A stretch of 64,000 nucleotides of DNA from Natrinema mahii (GTDB lineage: Archaea; Halobacteriota; Halobacteria; Halobacteriales; Natrialbaceae): assembly GCA_000690595.2 (NCBI GenBank), contig JHUT02000001.1:558001-622000 (forward strand), written 5' to 3'. Both the position numbers and the translations under genes were made by a program. The notes under the pieces are model-generated. The model was not told the origin of the DNA. It saw only the letters and a list, made by a program, of their open reading frames with translations, and searched no databases. This document shows positions 33,056 through 42,002 of this stretch, one piece after another; positions within the stretch are counted from its first letter, which is position 1, and the number at the start of each line of letters is the position of its first letter.

Positions 33056-33372
33056 CTACGAGCGGCTAAGCGAGGGACGTATATGACTTCTTTGGCTGGT
33101 TTCCGGCCGAACCAAGCCCGTTTTACCGGCGACAAACCGCCGTAAGACTCGATTACGACCGGGTTGTATTCCGGGGTCGTTCCGTCGTCGAGACGGCCGT
33201 GACCGATGAGCGGTCGGCACTCACGCGGCCCGCTCGAGACGGGGGTGATCGCCCGGGCGGGTTGACGACGCGACCCGGCAGTGACCCGACCCGACCCGCT
33301 TGCCACCACTCAATGGCAACAGATGGTATCTAGTGGAAAGGCTTATCATGTCCGCGATCCAATGTACTGTTG
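33056..33372. promoter_or_regulatory. phaJ-phaR divergent intergenic region with two TATA boxes
   Basis: GTATATGAC at 33079-33087 stands about 27 bases before the phaJ start on the minus strand. GCTTATCATG at 33341-33350 stands 28 bases before the phaR ATG. Both fit leaderless transcripts. The AbrB-type PhaR of Haloferax mediterranei is reported to bind its own promoter, so an operator is likely near 33300-33370, where GGCAACAGATGG and TAGTGGAAAGG lie. No gene is seen between the boxes. Confidence 0.55.
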
Positions 33373-33693
33373 ATGACGGACGACTCCGACCGATCGCCCT
33401 GGTTCCCGCCTGCCATGTTTACCGAGCAGATGCAGGAAGCGGGCGAGCAGGTTGCCCAGTCCCAGCAGGAGATGATGAAACAGTTGCTACAGGCCAGCTC
33501 GGCGAATCCGCTCGAGGATACGTCGGCCTTTGGCCCGATGAACATGGGCACGGCGACGTTCAAGGCCCGCGTCCAGAGCGGCGGTCGGATCAGCATTCCC
33601 GAACCCGAACGGGACGCCCTCGACATCGAGGAGGGCGATATCGTCCAGACGATCGTCGTCCCCGTCAAACGCAACCGAGAGGACCACTCATGA
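33373..33693 (+). CDS. phaR: AbrB-family PHA regulator PhaR
   Basis: The 106-residue protein begins with a helical, Gln/Met-rich segment (FTEQMQEAGEQVAQSQQEMMKQLL) resembling granule-binding helices. It ends with an AbrB/SpoVT swapped-hairpin domain, FKARVQSGGRISIPEPERDALDIEEGDIVQTIVVPV. In Haloferax mediterranei the equivalent gene regulates phaRP and granule formation. The ATG at 33373 is supported by a TATA box; an in-frame TTG three bases upstream is less likely. Its stop overlaps the phaP ATG by four bases. Confidence 0.88.
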   Translation: MTDDSDRSPWFPPAMFTEQMQEAGEQVAQSQQEMMKQLLQASSANPLEDTSAFGPMNMGTATFKARVQSGGRISIPEPERDALDIEEGDIVQTIVVPVKRNREDHS

Positions 33694-34175
33694 CCCAGAA
33701 CCCATTCACCGCAGTCTTCGACGCACAGCGCACCGCACTCGAACAGAGCCAGTCGTTCGCCCACGAGGCCCTCGAGGCCCAGCGCGCCTCGATCAGCGCC
33801 GCCGCCGACGTCGTCGAGACGTCGGGCTCGCTGGCCGAGTCCAACGCCGAACTGACCAAGGGCGCGGTCCACGCCTACTTCGACGCCCTCGAGGCGTCGA
33901 TGCCCGAGGAGGCCGCCGAGTTCGACGACCTCCGCGACCTCGTCGACGAGGGCTTCGACTCGGCCACTGAGGCCCAGTCGCAGTCACTCGAGGCCGTCCT
34001 CGAGGCCCTCGAGGAGTCCGAACTCGCCTACGAGGAGTTCGCCGCGAACTACTCCGAGGTCGTCGATTCGTCGTTCGACGCCGCCCTCGAGGCCCACGAG
34101 CAGGTCGAGGAGAACGTCGAGTCCGTCGCCGAGGACGTCGAGACCGCCGCCGACGAGTTCGACGCGTCGGCCTGA
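33690..34175 (+). CDS. phaP: PHA granule phasin PhaP
   Basis: The 161-residue protein is almost wholly helical and acidic, with repeated Ala/Glu heptad-like stretches ([42 protein letters not shown]), as in haloarchaeal phasins that coat polyhydroxyalkanoate granules. It overlaps phaR by ATGA, ensuring joint translation, and is followed 44 bases later by phaE. The position in the operon is as important for the call as the sequence. Confidence 0.85.
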   Translation: MTQNPFTAVFDAQRTALEQSQSFAHEALEAQRASISAAADVVETSGSLAESNAELTKGAVHAYFDALEASMPEEAAEFDDLRDLVDEGFDSATEAQSQSLEAVLEALEESELAYEEFAANYSEVVDSSFDAALEAHEQVEENVESVAEDVETAADEFDASA

Positions 34176-34219
34176 ATTAGGCCCACCCGTTTTTCACCCA
34201 CCATCCCCAATTTCCGTAT

Positions 34220-34768
34220 ATGTCAGACCAACACCAGCCCCAGGCAGGAGACTGGAGCGCGTTCGCCGAACAGTGGAACGAGCAGTTCCTCGACGCACTC
34301 GAGGACAACATGGAAGCCCAGGCCCAGTTCGTCGAGCGCTGGTCCGAAAGCGTCGGCGAACTCAGCGAGGAAGAGGAGCTCTCCGACGGCGTCGAGGGCT
34401 ACGCCCGCGCCTACGAGACGTGGATGAACGCCTCCCAGCAGATGGTCGATCGGATGAACGACCAGCTCGAGGGCGAGGACGTCGACATCGACGAGTTCCG
34501 CGACATCTGGCTCAACACGGCCAACGAGGCGTTCAAGGACGTGATGTCGACGACCGCGTTCGCCAAGATGACCGGCGAGACCGTCGGCGACGTCCTCGAA
34601 CTGCAACAGCAGGCCGACGAGGCGGCTCAGGAGACGCTGCACACGCTCGGCTTCGCGACCGAGGACGACATCGTCGAGGTCGGCGATCGGCTGGTCGAAC
34701 TCGAGCGCCGCCAGCACGCCGTCGAGGAGAAACTCGACCGGGTTCTCGACCACCTAGAGGAGCAATGA
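34220..34768 (+). CDS. phaE: Class III PHA synthase subunit PhaE
   Basis: The 182-residue protein is the haloarchaeal PhaE, the non-catalytic partner of PhaC. It is mainly helical, with [30 protein letters not shown] at the start, a conserved [23 protein letters not shown] block and a terminal coiled coil ([27 protein letters not shown]). It is much shorter than bacterial PhaE, as known for haloarchaea. Its stop overlaps the phaC ATG. Confidence 0.93.
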   Translation: MSDQHQPQAGDWSAFAEQWNEQFLDALEDNMEAQAQFVERWSESVGELSEEEELSDGVEGYARAYETWMNASQQMVDRMNDQLEGEDVDIDEFRDIWLNTANEAFKDVMSTTAFAKMTGETVGDVLELQQQADEAAQETLHTLGFATEDDIVEVGDRLVELERRQHAVEEKLDRVLDHLEEQ

Positions 34769-36381
34769 AGAACCCCTTCGCCACCGCCTTGAACATGCAA
34801 CGGCAGGCCTGGGAGGCGACCGCCGACCTGGCCGAGAAAACCGGTGTCGCACCCGACCGGACCGAAACCGTCGAGAACGTCGGCGTCGGGCAAACGCCCA
34901 GCGAGGTCGTCTACGAGGAGAACAAACTCCGACTCCTCCACTACGAGCCGATGACCGAGGAGCAACACGACATCCCCATCCTCGTCGTCTACGCGCTGAT
35001 CAACAAGCCCTACATCCTCGATCTCCAGCCCGATCGGTCCGTGGTCCAGACGCTGCTCGAGGCCGGCTTCGACGTCTACCTGATCGACTGGGGCGAACCC
35101 TCCAAGCTGGACCGGACCCTCGGCCTCGACGACTACGTCAACCGATACATCGACAACTGCGTCGACGTGGTCCGCGAACGATCGGACCGGGAGTCGATCA
35201 ACATCCTCGGCTACTGCATGGGCGGGACGAAATCGGCCATGTACGCCTCCCTGTACCCCGAGAAAGTCGAGAACCTGGCGCTGATGGCTGCCGGGCTCTG
35301 CTTCGACGGCGACGGCGGCGTCCTCGAGCTGTGGGGCAGCGAGGACTACTACGACCCCGAGACGGTCACGGCGACGTTCGACAACGTCCCCGCCGAGTTC
35401 TTGGACGTCGGCTTCGCCCTGATGGACCCGGTCGCGAACAACGTGACGAAGTACGTCCGCTTCTACGACAACATGGAGGACGAGGACTTCGTCGAGAACT
35501 TCGCCCGGATGGAGCGGTGGCTCGACGAGGGGATCGACGTCGCCGGCGAGGCCTACGAGGAGTTCATCCGCGACATCTACCAGGAGAACAAACTCTACGC
35601 AAACGAACTCCGTCTGGGCGGCGAACACGTCGATCTCGGCAACATCGACATGCCCGTCCTCCAGATCGTCGCGGAGTACGACCACCTCATTCCGCCGGCG
35701 GCCTCCAAACCGTTCAACGACGCGATCGCCTCGGACGATACCGAGATCCTCGAGTTCGCGACGGGACACATCGGCATGTCCGTCTCCTCGCGAAGCCACG
35801 CGGAACTCTGGCCGGAGGTCTGTGACTGGTTCGAGGCGCGCTCGAACGGGACGGACGAGGCGTCACGCGCCTCGGACCGGCCGAGCGGCGACGAGCAGCG
35901 AGACGCCGAGTCCGAGCCGACGACCGAATCCGACGCCGCGGACGCGGGGCTGGCCGATGCCGACGCCGGCGACGAATCGGCTGCCAGCGACCTCGCCGAC
36001 GGCGGCATCGACGTCGAGTCGGGGACGGATATCGAGGCCGAGACGAGCGAGTTCCACGGCGAGGACCGCTCGGACACGGAGATCGCCGAACGGGGTGAGG
36101 GATCGGTTCAGGCGGAACCGGCCGAGCCGGGCGAGATGACCGTCGACGAGGACGTCGTCGAGGAGGTCGCTGGCGAGGACGCGGCCTCGGAGATCGCGTC
36201 CGAACGCGACGATCTCACCGATCTCCGTGGCATCGGCGACGCCTACGCAGCGGCGCTCGCCGAGGCCGGGATCGAGACGGTCGCGGAGTTGGCCGACGCT
36301 GACGCCGCCGATCTCGCCGCCGAAACCGGCATCTCGCCGAACCGGATCGAAGACTGGATCGAGCAGGCTCGAGAGCGCTGA
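34765..36381 (+). CDS. phaC: Class III PHA synthase PhaC with C-terminal HhH domain
   Basis: The 538-residue enzyme polymerises (R)-3-hydroxyacyl-CoA. The alpha/beta-hydrolase core spans about residues 40-358 with the lipase-box-like GYCMGG (Cys151 nucleophile), Asp306 in EYDHLI and His335 in TGHIGMS, a complete triad. After it comes an acidic disordered linker of about 120 residues. A helix-hairpin-helix domain follows (residues about 482-538, [20 protein letters not shown] and [13 protein letters not shown]). Class III synthases are usually about 355 residues and haloarchaeal ones up to about 470-490, so the appended HhH is unusual. The upstream phaE stop overlaps its ATG. Confidence 0.95.
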   Translation: MKNPFATALNMQRQAWEATADLAEKTGVAPDRTETVENVGVGQTPSEVVYEENKLRLLHYEPMTEEQHDIPILVVYALINKPYILDLQPDRSVVQTLLEAGFDVYLIDWGEPSKLDRTLGLDDYVNRYIDNCVDVVRERSDRESINILGYCMGGTKSAMYASLYPEKVENLALMAAGLCFDGDGGVLELWGSEDYYDPETVTATFDNVPAEFLDVGFALMDPVANNVTKYVRFYDNMEDEDFVENFARMERWLDEGIDVAGEAYEEFIRDIYQENKLYANELRLGGEHVDLGNIDMPVLQIVAEYDHLIPPAASKPFNDAIASDDTEILEFATGHIGMSVSSRSHAELWPEVCDWFEARSNGTDEASRASDRPSGDEQRDAESEPTTESDAADAGLADADAGDESAASDLADGGIDVESGTDIEAETSEFHGEDRSDTEIAERGEGSVQAEPAEPGEMTVDEDVVEEVAGEDAASEIASERDDLTDLRGIGDAYAAALAEAGIETVAELADADAADLAAETGISPNRIEDWIEQARER

Positions 36382-36500
36382 GGCCGGTGTCGACGACGGG
36401 CCGCTCGGCTCGTTCCCGGTCGCCCTCCGGTCGTTTGCACCCTCACTGTATTGATAGCTAACAGGTCGTTATTTACCATCGGACGTTGAATGTGTGAGTT

Positions 36501-37244
36501 ATGTCCATGGATGGTCGTACCTGCGTTATTACGGGCTCGGCGAAGGGGATCGGTCGCGGTATCGCCGAGTACCTCGGCGAAGAGGGGGCGAACGTCGTCA
36601 TCAACTACCGGTCATCGGAGGGCGAGGCCTACGAGGCGGTCGACGCCATCGAATCGGCCGGCGGCTCGGCGGTCACGGCCCAGGCCGACGTCTCCGACCG
36701 CGCGGCGGTCGAGAACATGGTCGAGGTCTGCCACGAGGCGTTCGGCCCGGCGGACGTCCTCGTGAACAACGCCGGCATCACGGCCGACAAGCAGTTCACC
36801 GAGATGTCCCCCGAGGAGTGGAACCGCGTGATGGACGTCAATCTGGGCGGCATGTTCAACTGTACGCAACTGTTCTACGACGACCTCTGGAACGCCCAGG
36901 AGGGCCGACTGATCAACATCTCGAGCGTCGTCGGCAAACAGGGCAACTACGGGCAGGCCAACTACGCGGCCGCGAAAAGCGGGATGTTCGGCTTCACGCG
37001 GACGATCGCCCTCGAACTCGCGAAGGGCGGGTCGACGGCCAACTGCGTCGCGCCGGGCTTTACCGCCACCGACATGCTCGAGAGCGTCCCGGACAAAGTG
37101 TTAGACCGGATCATCGCGGGGATCCCCCTCGAGCGACTGGCAGAGGTCGAGGACATCGCGTCGGTGGTCCGATTTCTCGCCAGCGAGGACTCCTCGTACG
37201 TGACCGGCGAAGTGATCGACGTCAACGGCGGGATGGACCTCTAA
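36501..37244 (+). CDS. phaB: Acetoacetyl-CoA reductase PhaB (SDR family)
   Basis: The 247-residue short-chain dehydrogenase has the cofactor loop TGSAKGIGRGIA, the NNAGITADKQF motif also typical of FabG/PhaB, the catalytic Ser in ISSVVGKQGNYGQANYAAAKSG with Tyr and Lys, and the C-terminal GEVIDVNGGMDL. It probably reduces acetoacetyl-CoA with NADPH for PHA synthesis. It follows phaC by 119 bases, with a TTGATAG/GTTATTT-like AT stretch between, so it may have its own promoter. A role as FabG cannot be excluded, but archaea lack standard fatty-acid synthesis. Confidence 0.92.
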   Translation: MSMDGRTCVITGSAKGIGRGIAEYLGEEGANVVINYRSSEGEAYEAVDAIESAGGSAVTAQADVSDRAAVENMVEVCHEAFGPADVLVNNAGITADKQFTEMSPEEWNRVMDVNLGGMFNCTQLFYDDLWNAQEGRLINISSVVGKQGNYGQANYAAAKSGMFGFTRTIALELAKGGSTANCVAPGFTATDMLESVPDKVLDRIIAGIPLERLAEVEDIASVVRFLASEDSSYVTGEVIDVNGGMDL

Positions 37245-37293
37245 CCGCCCGGAGAAATCGCGACGGTCCGTTTTCGATCACCGATACCGCGAC

Positions 37294-38307
37294 TCAGGTG
37301 CGACCGGGAAGGCCCGAGATCGCGTCCCGCGTCTCCGCGACCAGCGACTCGACGACCGCTCCGGCGGACTGGTCCGCGTCTATCAGCCCGACGCTCTGGC
37401 CGGCGAACAATGCCATCGACTCGATATCGCCCTCAACATCGGGCGTCGCGAGCGCCTCGTCGTAGCGCTCGATCGGCTCGCCGTCGCGGGTCGCGACCAC
37501 GTCGCGTTCGCCCGGCCGCTCCCCCGCGGGCGGCCGCCCCTCGCGCTCCCACCGCTCGAGGGTCTCGTTCCCGAGGACCCGATGCGGCGTCCCGGGCCAG
37601 CCCTTGTCGAACAGCGTCGTGTAGGCGGTGTCGGTCTCGTCGCTCTCGCGGAGCCGCCGTCGATACTCGTCGTGAACCCGGGCCTCCTCGGTCGCGACGA
37701 ACCGGGTGCCGAGCCACGCGCCGTCGGCCCCGAGCGCGAGCGCGGCGGCGATCCCGCGCCCGTCGGCGATCCCGCCGGCGGCGATGACCGGCACCTCGTC
37801 GCCGACCGCGTCCGCGACCCGCGGCACGAGCGCCGTCGTCGCCACCTCGCTTTCCACGTGGCCGCCGGCCTCAAGCCCCTGCGTGACGACGGCATCGACG
37901 CCGGCTTCGACGGCGTCGCGGGCCGCCTCGGCGCTGCCGACCGTCTGAGTGACGACCGCGCCCGCGTCGTGGATCCGATCGACGTAGGGAGCGGCGTCGC
38001 CGAACGAGAGGGTGACGATCGGCGCGCCCGACTCGAGGACGGTCTCGAGGTGATCGTCGGTGTCGACGACCGTCGTCGCCTCGTCCAGCGCGAGGTTGAC
38101 CGCGAACGGGTCGTCGGTCAGCTCACGAGTCTCGCGGATCGCCCGCCGCGTCTCCTCGCAGTCGCGCCACGTGACCGCGAGGTGACCGAGCCCGCCGGCC
38201 GCGGAGACGGCGGCCGCGAGTTCGGAGGTCGTCGCGCTGCCGACCGGTGCCTGGACGATCGGGTACTCGATTCCGAGCAGATCGGTGAGTCGCGTCTCGA
38301 GCGTCAT
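37294..38307 (-). CDS. FMN-dependent nitronate monooxygenase / enoyl reductase-like oxidoreductase
   Basis: The 337-residue TIM-barrel flavoprotein begins TRLTDLLGIEYPIVQAPVGSATTSELAAAVSAAGGLG. It has the FMN-binding TQGLEAGGHVESE and VPVIAAGGIADGRGIAAALALGADGAWLGTRFVATEEA, typical of the 2-nitropropane dioxygenase/YrpB family. The physiological substrate in archaea is unknown; nitronate detoxification is one option. The moaC and nnr genes follow upstream on the same strand, separated by only six bases from moaC, so a common transcript is likely. Confidence 0.88.
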   Translation of the reverse strand: MTLETRLTDLLGIEYPIVQAPVGSATTSELAAAVSAAGGLGHLAVTWRDCEETRRAIRETRELTDDPFAVNLALDEATTVVDTDDHLETVLESGAPIVTLSFGDAAPYVDRIHDAGAVVTQTVGSAEAARDAVEAGVDAVVTQGLEAGGHVESEVATTALVPRVADAVGDEVPVIAAGGIADGRGIAAALALGADGAWLGTRFVATEEARVHDEYRRRLRESDETDTAYTTLFDKGWPGTPHRVLGNETLERWEREGRPPAGERPGERDVVATRDGEPIERYDEALATPDVEGDIESMALFAGQSVGLIDADQSAGAVVESLVAETRDAISGLPGRT

Positions 38308-38313
38308 TCGTGA

Positions 38314-38823
38314 TTACGCCCGCCGCTTTTCCTTCTCGAGGACTCGAACGTTTTCGATTCCGGTGTCGGGATACTGGCCGTTCGCGTCCTTCTCGACGGC
38401 CTTGACCATGTCCCAGACGACGTTCAGGCCGGTCGTCACACCCTCGAGGGCCTCCATCTCGCAGCCGGTCTTCCCAGTGGTCTCGACGCCGACCCGGAGT
38501 TCGATCCGATCCCCGCGGAGATCGAACTCGGTGTCGACGTTCGTGATCGGGATCTGGTGACACATCGGGATCGTCTCCCAGGTGTGTTTGACGGCCTGGA
38601 TCGCGCCGACGCGGGCGGTCGCGAGGACGTCGCCTTTGCCGACCTCGTCGGCCCGGATCGCCTCGATCGTCGAGGGCCGGAGCCGAATCTCGCCGGCCGC
38701 GACTGCGCGGCGCTCGCTGTCGGGCTTGTCGCCGACGTCGACCATCTGGACATCCCCGTCCTCGGTGGTGTGCGTGAGGTCGTCGGCGTCGCCCGCACTG
38801 CCGTCCGCTGCGTCCTCACTCAT
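38314..38823 (-). CDS. moaC: Cyclic pyranopterin monophosphate synthase MoaC
   Basis: The 169-residue enzyme forms cyclic pyranopterin monophosphate in molybdenum cofactor synthesis. The MoaC core has VQMVDVGDKPDSERRAVAAGEI, TAGVGAIQAVKHTWETIPMCHQIPIT-like blocks (here ARVGAIQAVKHTWETIP and MCHQIPITNV) and GKTGCEMEALEGVTTGLNVVWDMVKA. An acidic 24-residue N-terminus precedes it. The ATG lies inside the end of the nnr gene, an eight-base overlap, indicating coupling. Confidence 0.95.
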   Translation of the reverse strand: MSEDAADGSAGDADDLTHTTEDGDVQMVDVGDKPDSERRAVAAGEIRLRPSTIEAIRADEVGKGDVLATARVGAIQAVKHTWETIPMCHQIPITNVDTEFDLRGDRIELRVGVETTGKTGCEMEALEGVTTGLNVVWDMVKAVEKDANGQYPDTGIENVRVLEKEKRRA

Positions 38824-40243
38824 CGCCGTCACCCCAGAGGACCGCCGGGAGTTCCCCGACCAGTTCCGACGCGAGGAGGCCGTAGTCGTCGCGCTCGGCG
38901 AGGCGTTCGCCCGCGAGCCCGTTAACCTGAGCGCCCGCCGCGGCGGCCTCGAGCGGATCGGCATGCTCGAGCAATGCCGCGACGATCCCGGCGAGCGTGT
39001 CGCCGGTGCCGCCGACTTTCATGCCGACGGTGCCCGAACGGCTGATCCGCGTTCGCTCGCCGTCGGTGATCACGTCGTTTGCACCCTTCGCGAGGACGAC
39101 GTGTCCCAGATCGGCCGCGAAGGCCTCGATTTCGTCGGCCGCGGCGGCCAGATCGTCGGTGTCCGGGCCGCCCATCCGCGCCAGTTCGCTGCGGTTTGGC
39201 GTACAGACCAGCGTCGCCTCGGTCTCTAACTCGGGGACGACCGCGAGCGCGTCGGCGTCGACGACCGCCCGTCCCGTGTACGACGAGAGGAACTGGCGAG
39301 TCGCCTTGAGGGTCTCGTCTGCGGTCCCGAGGCCGGGGCCGATGACGACGACGTTGTCGTAGCGCTCGGCCGTCTCGAGCAGGTCGTCGGCCACGTCGGG
39401 CGTCAGAACCTCGCTGTCGTAGGGCTGGACGATCAGGTCCTCGCTGTAGCCCTGGATCTGGCTCGCGACGGAGTCGGGCGCGGCGACGAACGCGAGTTCC
39501 GCACTGGCTCGCAGGGCCGCCTGTGCGGCCAGCGCCGGCGCGCCGGTGTAGGGACCGCCGCCGATGACGTTGGGCCGCCCCTCGCGGCCGTCCGGCCGCG
39601 CGAGGGCCACGTCACCGGGGCCGACGAACCGCTCGGCGGCGGCCGGAATGCCGATGTCCGCGACCGTGACCGCCGCGTCGAGATCGTCGAGCCCCGGCTT
39701 CGTCTCGTGGAAGGTGACGACCCGGTCGGCGTCGACGCCGTTGTCGGCGTGATCGCCGCCGTCGGCGTCGAAGCCGGAGGGGACATCGACCGAGACGACT
39801 GTCGCGTCGGCGGCGTTGATCGCCGCGGCCGCGGTCGCGGCCGGCTCCCGCAACTCGCCGCTGATTCCCGTCCCGAGCATCGCATCGACGATTACGTCTG
39901 CATCGGGGAGGGCGACCCCGCTCGAGTCCGAGATTTCGCGCGTCTCGTAGTCGGCCCGCTGGAGGGCCTGCCAGTTCTCGCGGGCGATCTCCGTTCCGAT
40001 CCGCTCGGCCCGGCCCAGCAGCAGCGTCGTCACCTCGTACTCGTCCAGAAACCGCGCGGCGACGAAGGCGTCCCCGCCGTTATTGCCGCGTCCGGCGACG
40101 ACGGCGACGCTCGCCCCCGGTTCCGCCACTTCGCGGACCGCGCGGGCGACGGCGCCCCCGCTCGACTCCATCAGCTGCTTTCGCGGGACGCCAAGCGCCG
40201 CGGCGTTCTCGTCGACGGCGGCCATCCGCTCGCCTGTAATCAT
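38816..40243 (-). CDS. nnr: Bifunctional NAD(P)HX epimerase/dehydratase Nnr
   Basis: The 475-residue repair enzyme converts damaged hydrated NAD(P)H back to the active cofactor. The N-terminal half is the epimerase (VVAGRGNNGGDAFVAARFLDEYEVTTLLLG and DVIVDAMLGTGISGELREP). The C-terminal half is the ADP/ATP-dependent dehydratase (NVIGGGPYTGAPALAAQAALRA, VVIGPGLGTADETL, GTGDTLAGIVAALLEHAD). The length and domain order are the usual ones. It is the first gene of a probable nnr-moaC-oxidoreductase operon. Confidence 0.95.
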   Translation of the reverse strand: MITGERMAAVDENAAALGVPRKQLMESSGGAVARAVREVAEPGASVAVVAGRGNNGGDAFVAARFLDEYEVTTLLLGRAERIGTEIARENWQALQRADYETREISDSSGVALPDADVIVDAMLGTGISGELREPAATAAAAINAADATVVSVDVPSGFDADGGDHADNGVDADRVVTFHETKPGLDDLDAAVTVADIGIPAAAERFVGPGDVALARPDGREGRPNVIGGGPYTGAPALAAQAALRASAELAFVAAPDSVASQIQGYSEDLIVQPYDSEVLTPDVADDLLETAERYDNVVVIGPGLGTADETLKATRQFLSSYTGRAVVDADALAVVPELETEATLVCTPNRSELARMGGPDTDDLAAAADEIEAFAADLGHVVLAKGANDVITDGERTRISRSGTVGMKVGGTGDTLAGIVAALLEHADPLEAAAAGAQVNGLAGERLAERDDYGLLASELVGELPAVLWGDGDE

Positions 40244-40322
40244 GGCTACCGGTTCGACCGGCCGACTGGTGAAGATTGCGGACGACCGGCAGCCTCAAAC
40301 CGCCGCGGCCCCCAGCCACGCC

Positions 40323-40820
40323 GTGAACGTCTTCTGGCTCGACGAGAACCCGCGGAAAGCAGCGCGGTACCACTGCGATCAGCACGTCAACAAGCTGCTG
40401 CTCGAGGCCGCGCAGGTCCTGTGTACCGCCGCCCGCGAGAACGGTCTCGAGGCCGAGTTCCTCTATGGCTCGACCCACGTCGATCACCCCGTCACGAAGT
40501 GGGCCACCGAATCGCGGGCCAACTGGCTCCGGCTGCGCGACCACGCCGAGGCGCTCAACGAGGAATTCGTCGAACGCTACGACAAGGACGAGGCCCACGC
40601 CAGCTGGTCGGTCATCGAACGCATCGACGTCGACGCGATCGCGTTCCCGTCCGACGAGCCGACGCCACGCCCCCAGGCGATGCCCGAGGAGTACAAACGG
40701 CCCGGCGATCCGGTCGCCGCCTACCGCGCCTACTACGCCGGCGAGAAAGCCGACTGGGCCGAGTGGGCGTATACCGATGAACCGCCGTGGCTCGCGGCTC
40801 ATTTGTCCGACGCCGAGTGA
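40323..40820 (+). CDS. Conserved protein of unknown function (HCDQHVNK family)
   Basis: About 165 residues from the GTG at 40323, beginning VNVFWLDENPRKAARYHCDQHVNKLLLEAAQVLCTAA. The LDxNPxxAAxxHCDxHVxK-x-x-xEAAQ pattern also occurs in phage and environmental proteins of unknown function. Trp-rich helices follow (WATESRANWLRLRDHAEALNEEF) and KADWAEWAYTDEPPW comes near the end. An ATG at 40242 in the same frame would overlap the divergent nnr start codon and add a non-conserved stretch. Conserved His, Cys and Asp suggest metal binding, but no activity is assigned. Confidence 0.75.
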   Translation: MNVFWLDENPRKAARYHCDQHVNKLLLEAAQVLCTAARENGLEAEFLYGSTHVDHPVTKWATESRANWLRLRDHAEALNEEFVERYDKDEAHASWSVIERIDVDAIAFPSDEPTPRPQAMPEEYKRPGDPVAAYRAYYAGEKADWAEWAYTDEPPWLAAHLSDAE

Positions 40821-40939
40821 ACCCACGCCGTCTCGAGCGGTCTACTCACCCAGCGGTCCGTGATACGTGTCCTCGCAGCCCGCGGGACCCGGACTCGATA
40901 ACGATTATTCGACTTAATTTCGCCCTGGCAACTCTGAAC

Positions 40940-40948
40940 GCATAAGTA
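40940..40948 (+). promoter_or_regulatory. TATA box of the 52-residue acidic protein
   Basis: GCATAAGTA is centred 26 bases before the ATG at 40970, supporting expression of that short frame. Confidence 0.45.
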
Positions 40949-40969
40949 CTCCCGACCCGTATCGAACAC

Positions 40970-41128
40970 ATGAACACGCTCGAAGCAACCGAGTCGATCG
41001 ACGGCACCGACGACGACTTTCCCGACCCCCCGCTCGCACAACCGGACCCCGACATCCATCTACCCGGAACGCCGACCGTGTCGTTCATCGAGTACGTCGC
41101 GGTCGCTATCCGGACGCTGCGTCGCTGA
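40970..41128 (+). CDS. Small acidic protein, 52 residues
   Basis: The frame MNTLEATESIDGTDDDFPDPPLAQ has an acidic, proline-rich first half and ends with a hydrophobic-basic stretch, VSFIEYVAVAIRTLRR, that could be an amphipathic membrane-associated helix. The codon use and the upstream TATA box support a real gene. No family is recognised. Confidence 0.5.
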   Translation: MNTLEATESIDGTDDDFPDPPLAQPDPDIHLPGTPTVSFIEYVAVAIRTLRR

Positions 41129-41196
41129 ATCGGACCGATGTGGCCGACGTGGCCGCGAAAACGGGGTACCGCTCGACTGAGCGTCCGAGCGACGAT

Positions 41197-41475
41197 TCAG
41201 TACCGGATCTCGAACCCGTCCACGTCTCGAGGGACCTCGTACTCGACCGCGACGTCGTCGACCTCGGCGGCGGGGCTGCCCGCGTGACACCACGCGACCA
41301 TTTCTTCGACGGCGTCGACGGGCCCTTCGAAGACCGCCTCGACGCGACCGTCCTCGAGATTCCTGACCCAGCCGTCGACGTCGTTCTCCCTGGCCGTATC
41401 ACGGGTGTTCGCGCGGTAGTAGACGCCCTGGACCGTTCCGGAGACGAAGACGTGTGCGCGGGTTCGGTCGGTCAT
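41197..41475 (-). CDS. acyP: Acylphosphatase
   Basis: The 92-residue enzyme hydrolyses acyl phosphates such as acetyl phosphate or carbamoyl phosphate. The signature VSGTVQGVYYRANTRDTA contains the catalytic arginine, and GWVRNLEDGRVEAVFEGP the catalytic asparagine. The length is standard. The start was placed at the ATG immediately before the domain. It is monocistronic and converges with the small acidic gene. Confidence 0.95.
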   Translation of the reverse strand: MTDRTRAHVFVSGTVQGVYYRANTRDTARENDVDGWVRNLEDGRVEAVFEGPVDAVEEMVAWCHAGSPAAEVDDVAVEYEVPRDVDGFEIRY

Positions 41476-41564
41476 GTTCGTGGCCTCGAGCGCGACGGGC
41501 AAAAATTCGCGGCCGATCGGTCGGCGAGTGACACGACGACGCGTCGGAACGGCCCCGCCTGTGT

Positions 41565-41882
41565 CTATTGTGACTCTTCGTAGCGGCGAGCGCCGACGAT
41601 CATCCGGGCGGCAAGCCCGACGACGCCGACGACGAAGCCGATCCAGACCGCGTCCGAACCGCCGAACGAATCCGTATACTCCACGGCGGCGACGAGGACC
41701 ACGAGCGCCGCCACGTACAGCGTATTGGTGCCGATGAAGTCCGCCAGCCCTTCCTCGTCGGTCACCCGGTCCGGATCGTAGCCCGCGATCAACCGGACCG
41801 CGCCGACGTACTTGATCAGGACCCCGAGCGTCCCGATGAACCCCGCAGTCACGAGGAGACCGATGACCGAGTCCGTGACCAT
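41565..41882 (-). CDS. Small membrane protein (DUF3784-like)
   Basis: About 105 residues with three hydrophobic segments: VIGLLVTAGFIGTLGVLIKYVG, then TLYVAALVVLVAAVEY and VWIGFVVGVVGLAARMIVGA. A loop with LIAGYDPDRVTDEEGLADFIG between the first two is typical of DUF3784 proteins, whose role is unknown. Two adjacent start codons exist (41880-41882 or three codons upstream). It stands alone. Confidence 0.75.
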   Translation of the reverse strand: MVTDSVIGLLVTAGFIGTLGVLIKYVGAVRLIAGYDPDRVTDEEGLADFIGTNTLYVAALVVLVAAVEYTDSFGGSDAVWIGFVVGVVGLAARMIVGARRYEESQ

Positions 41883-42002
41883 ACCGACCAATTGACACCG
41901 ATCTCACAAAATTCTTCCGCGCATCGGTCCCGGTGACGGGATCGGCACTCACCGGAGCGGCGGGCTCGAGCCGTTATTCACCGGGTCAGCAGGACCGCCC
42001 GG

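Noticed and set aside
34273-34764. N-terminal extension of PhaC through the phaE region
   Set aside because: It would overlap phaE in another frame with basic residues. The ATG at 34765 overlaps the phaE stop and matches the PhaC family start.
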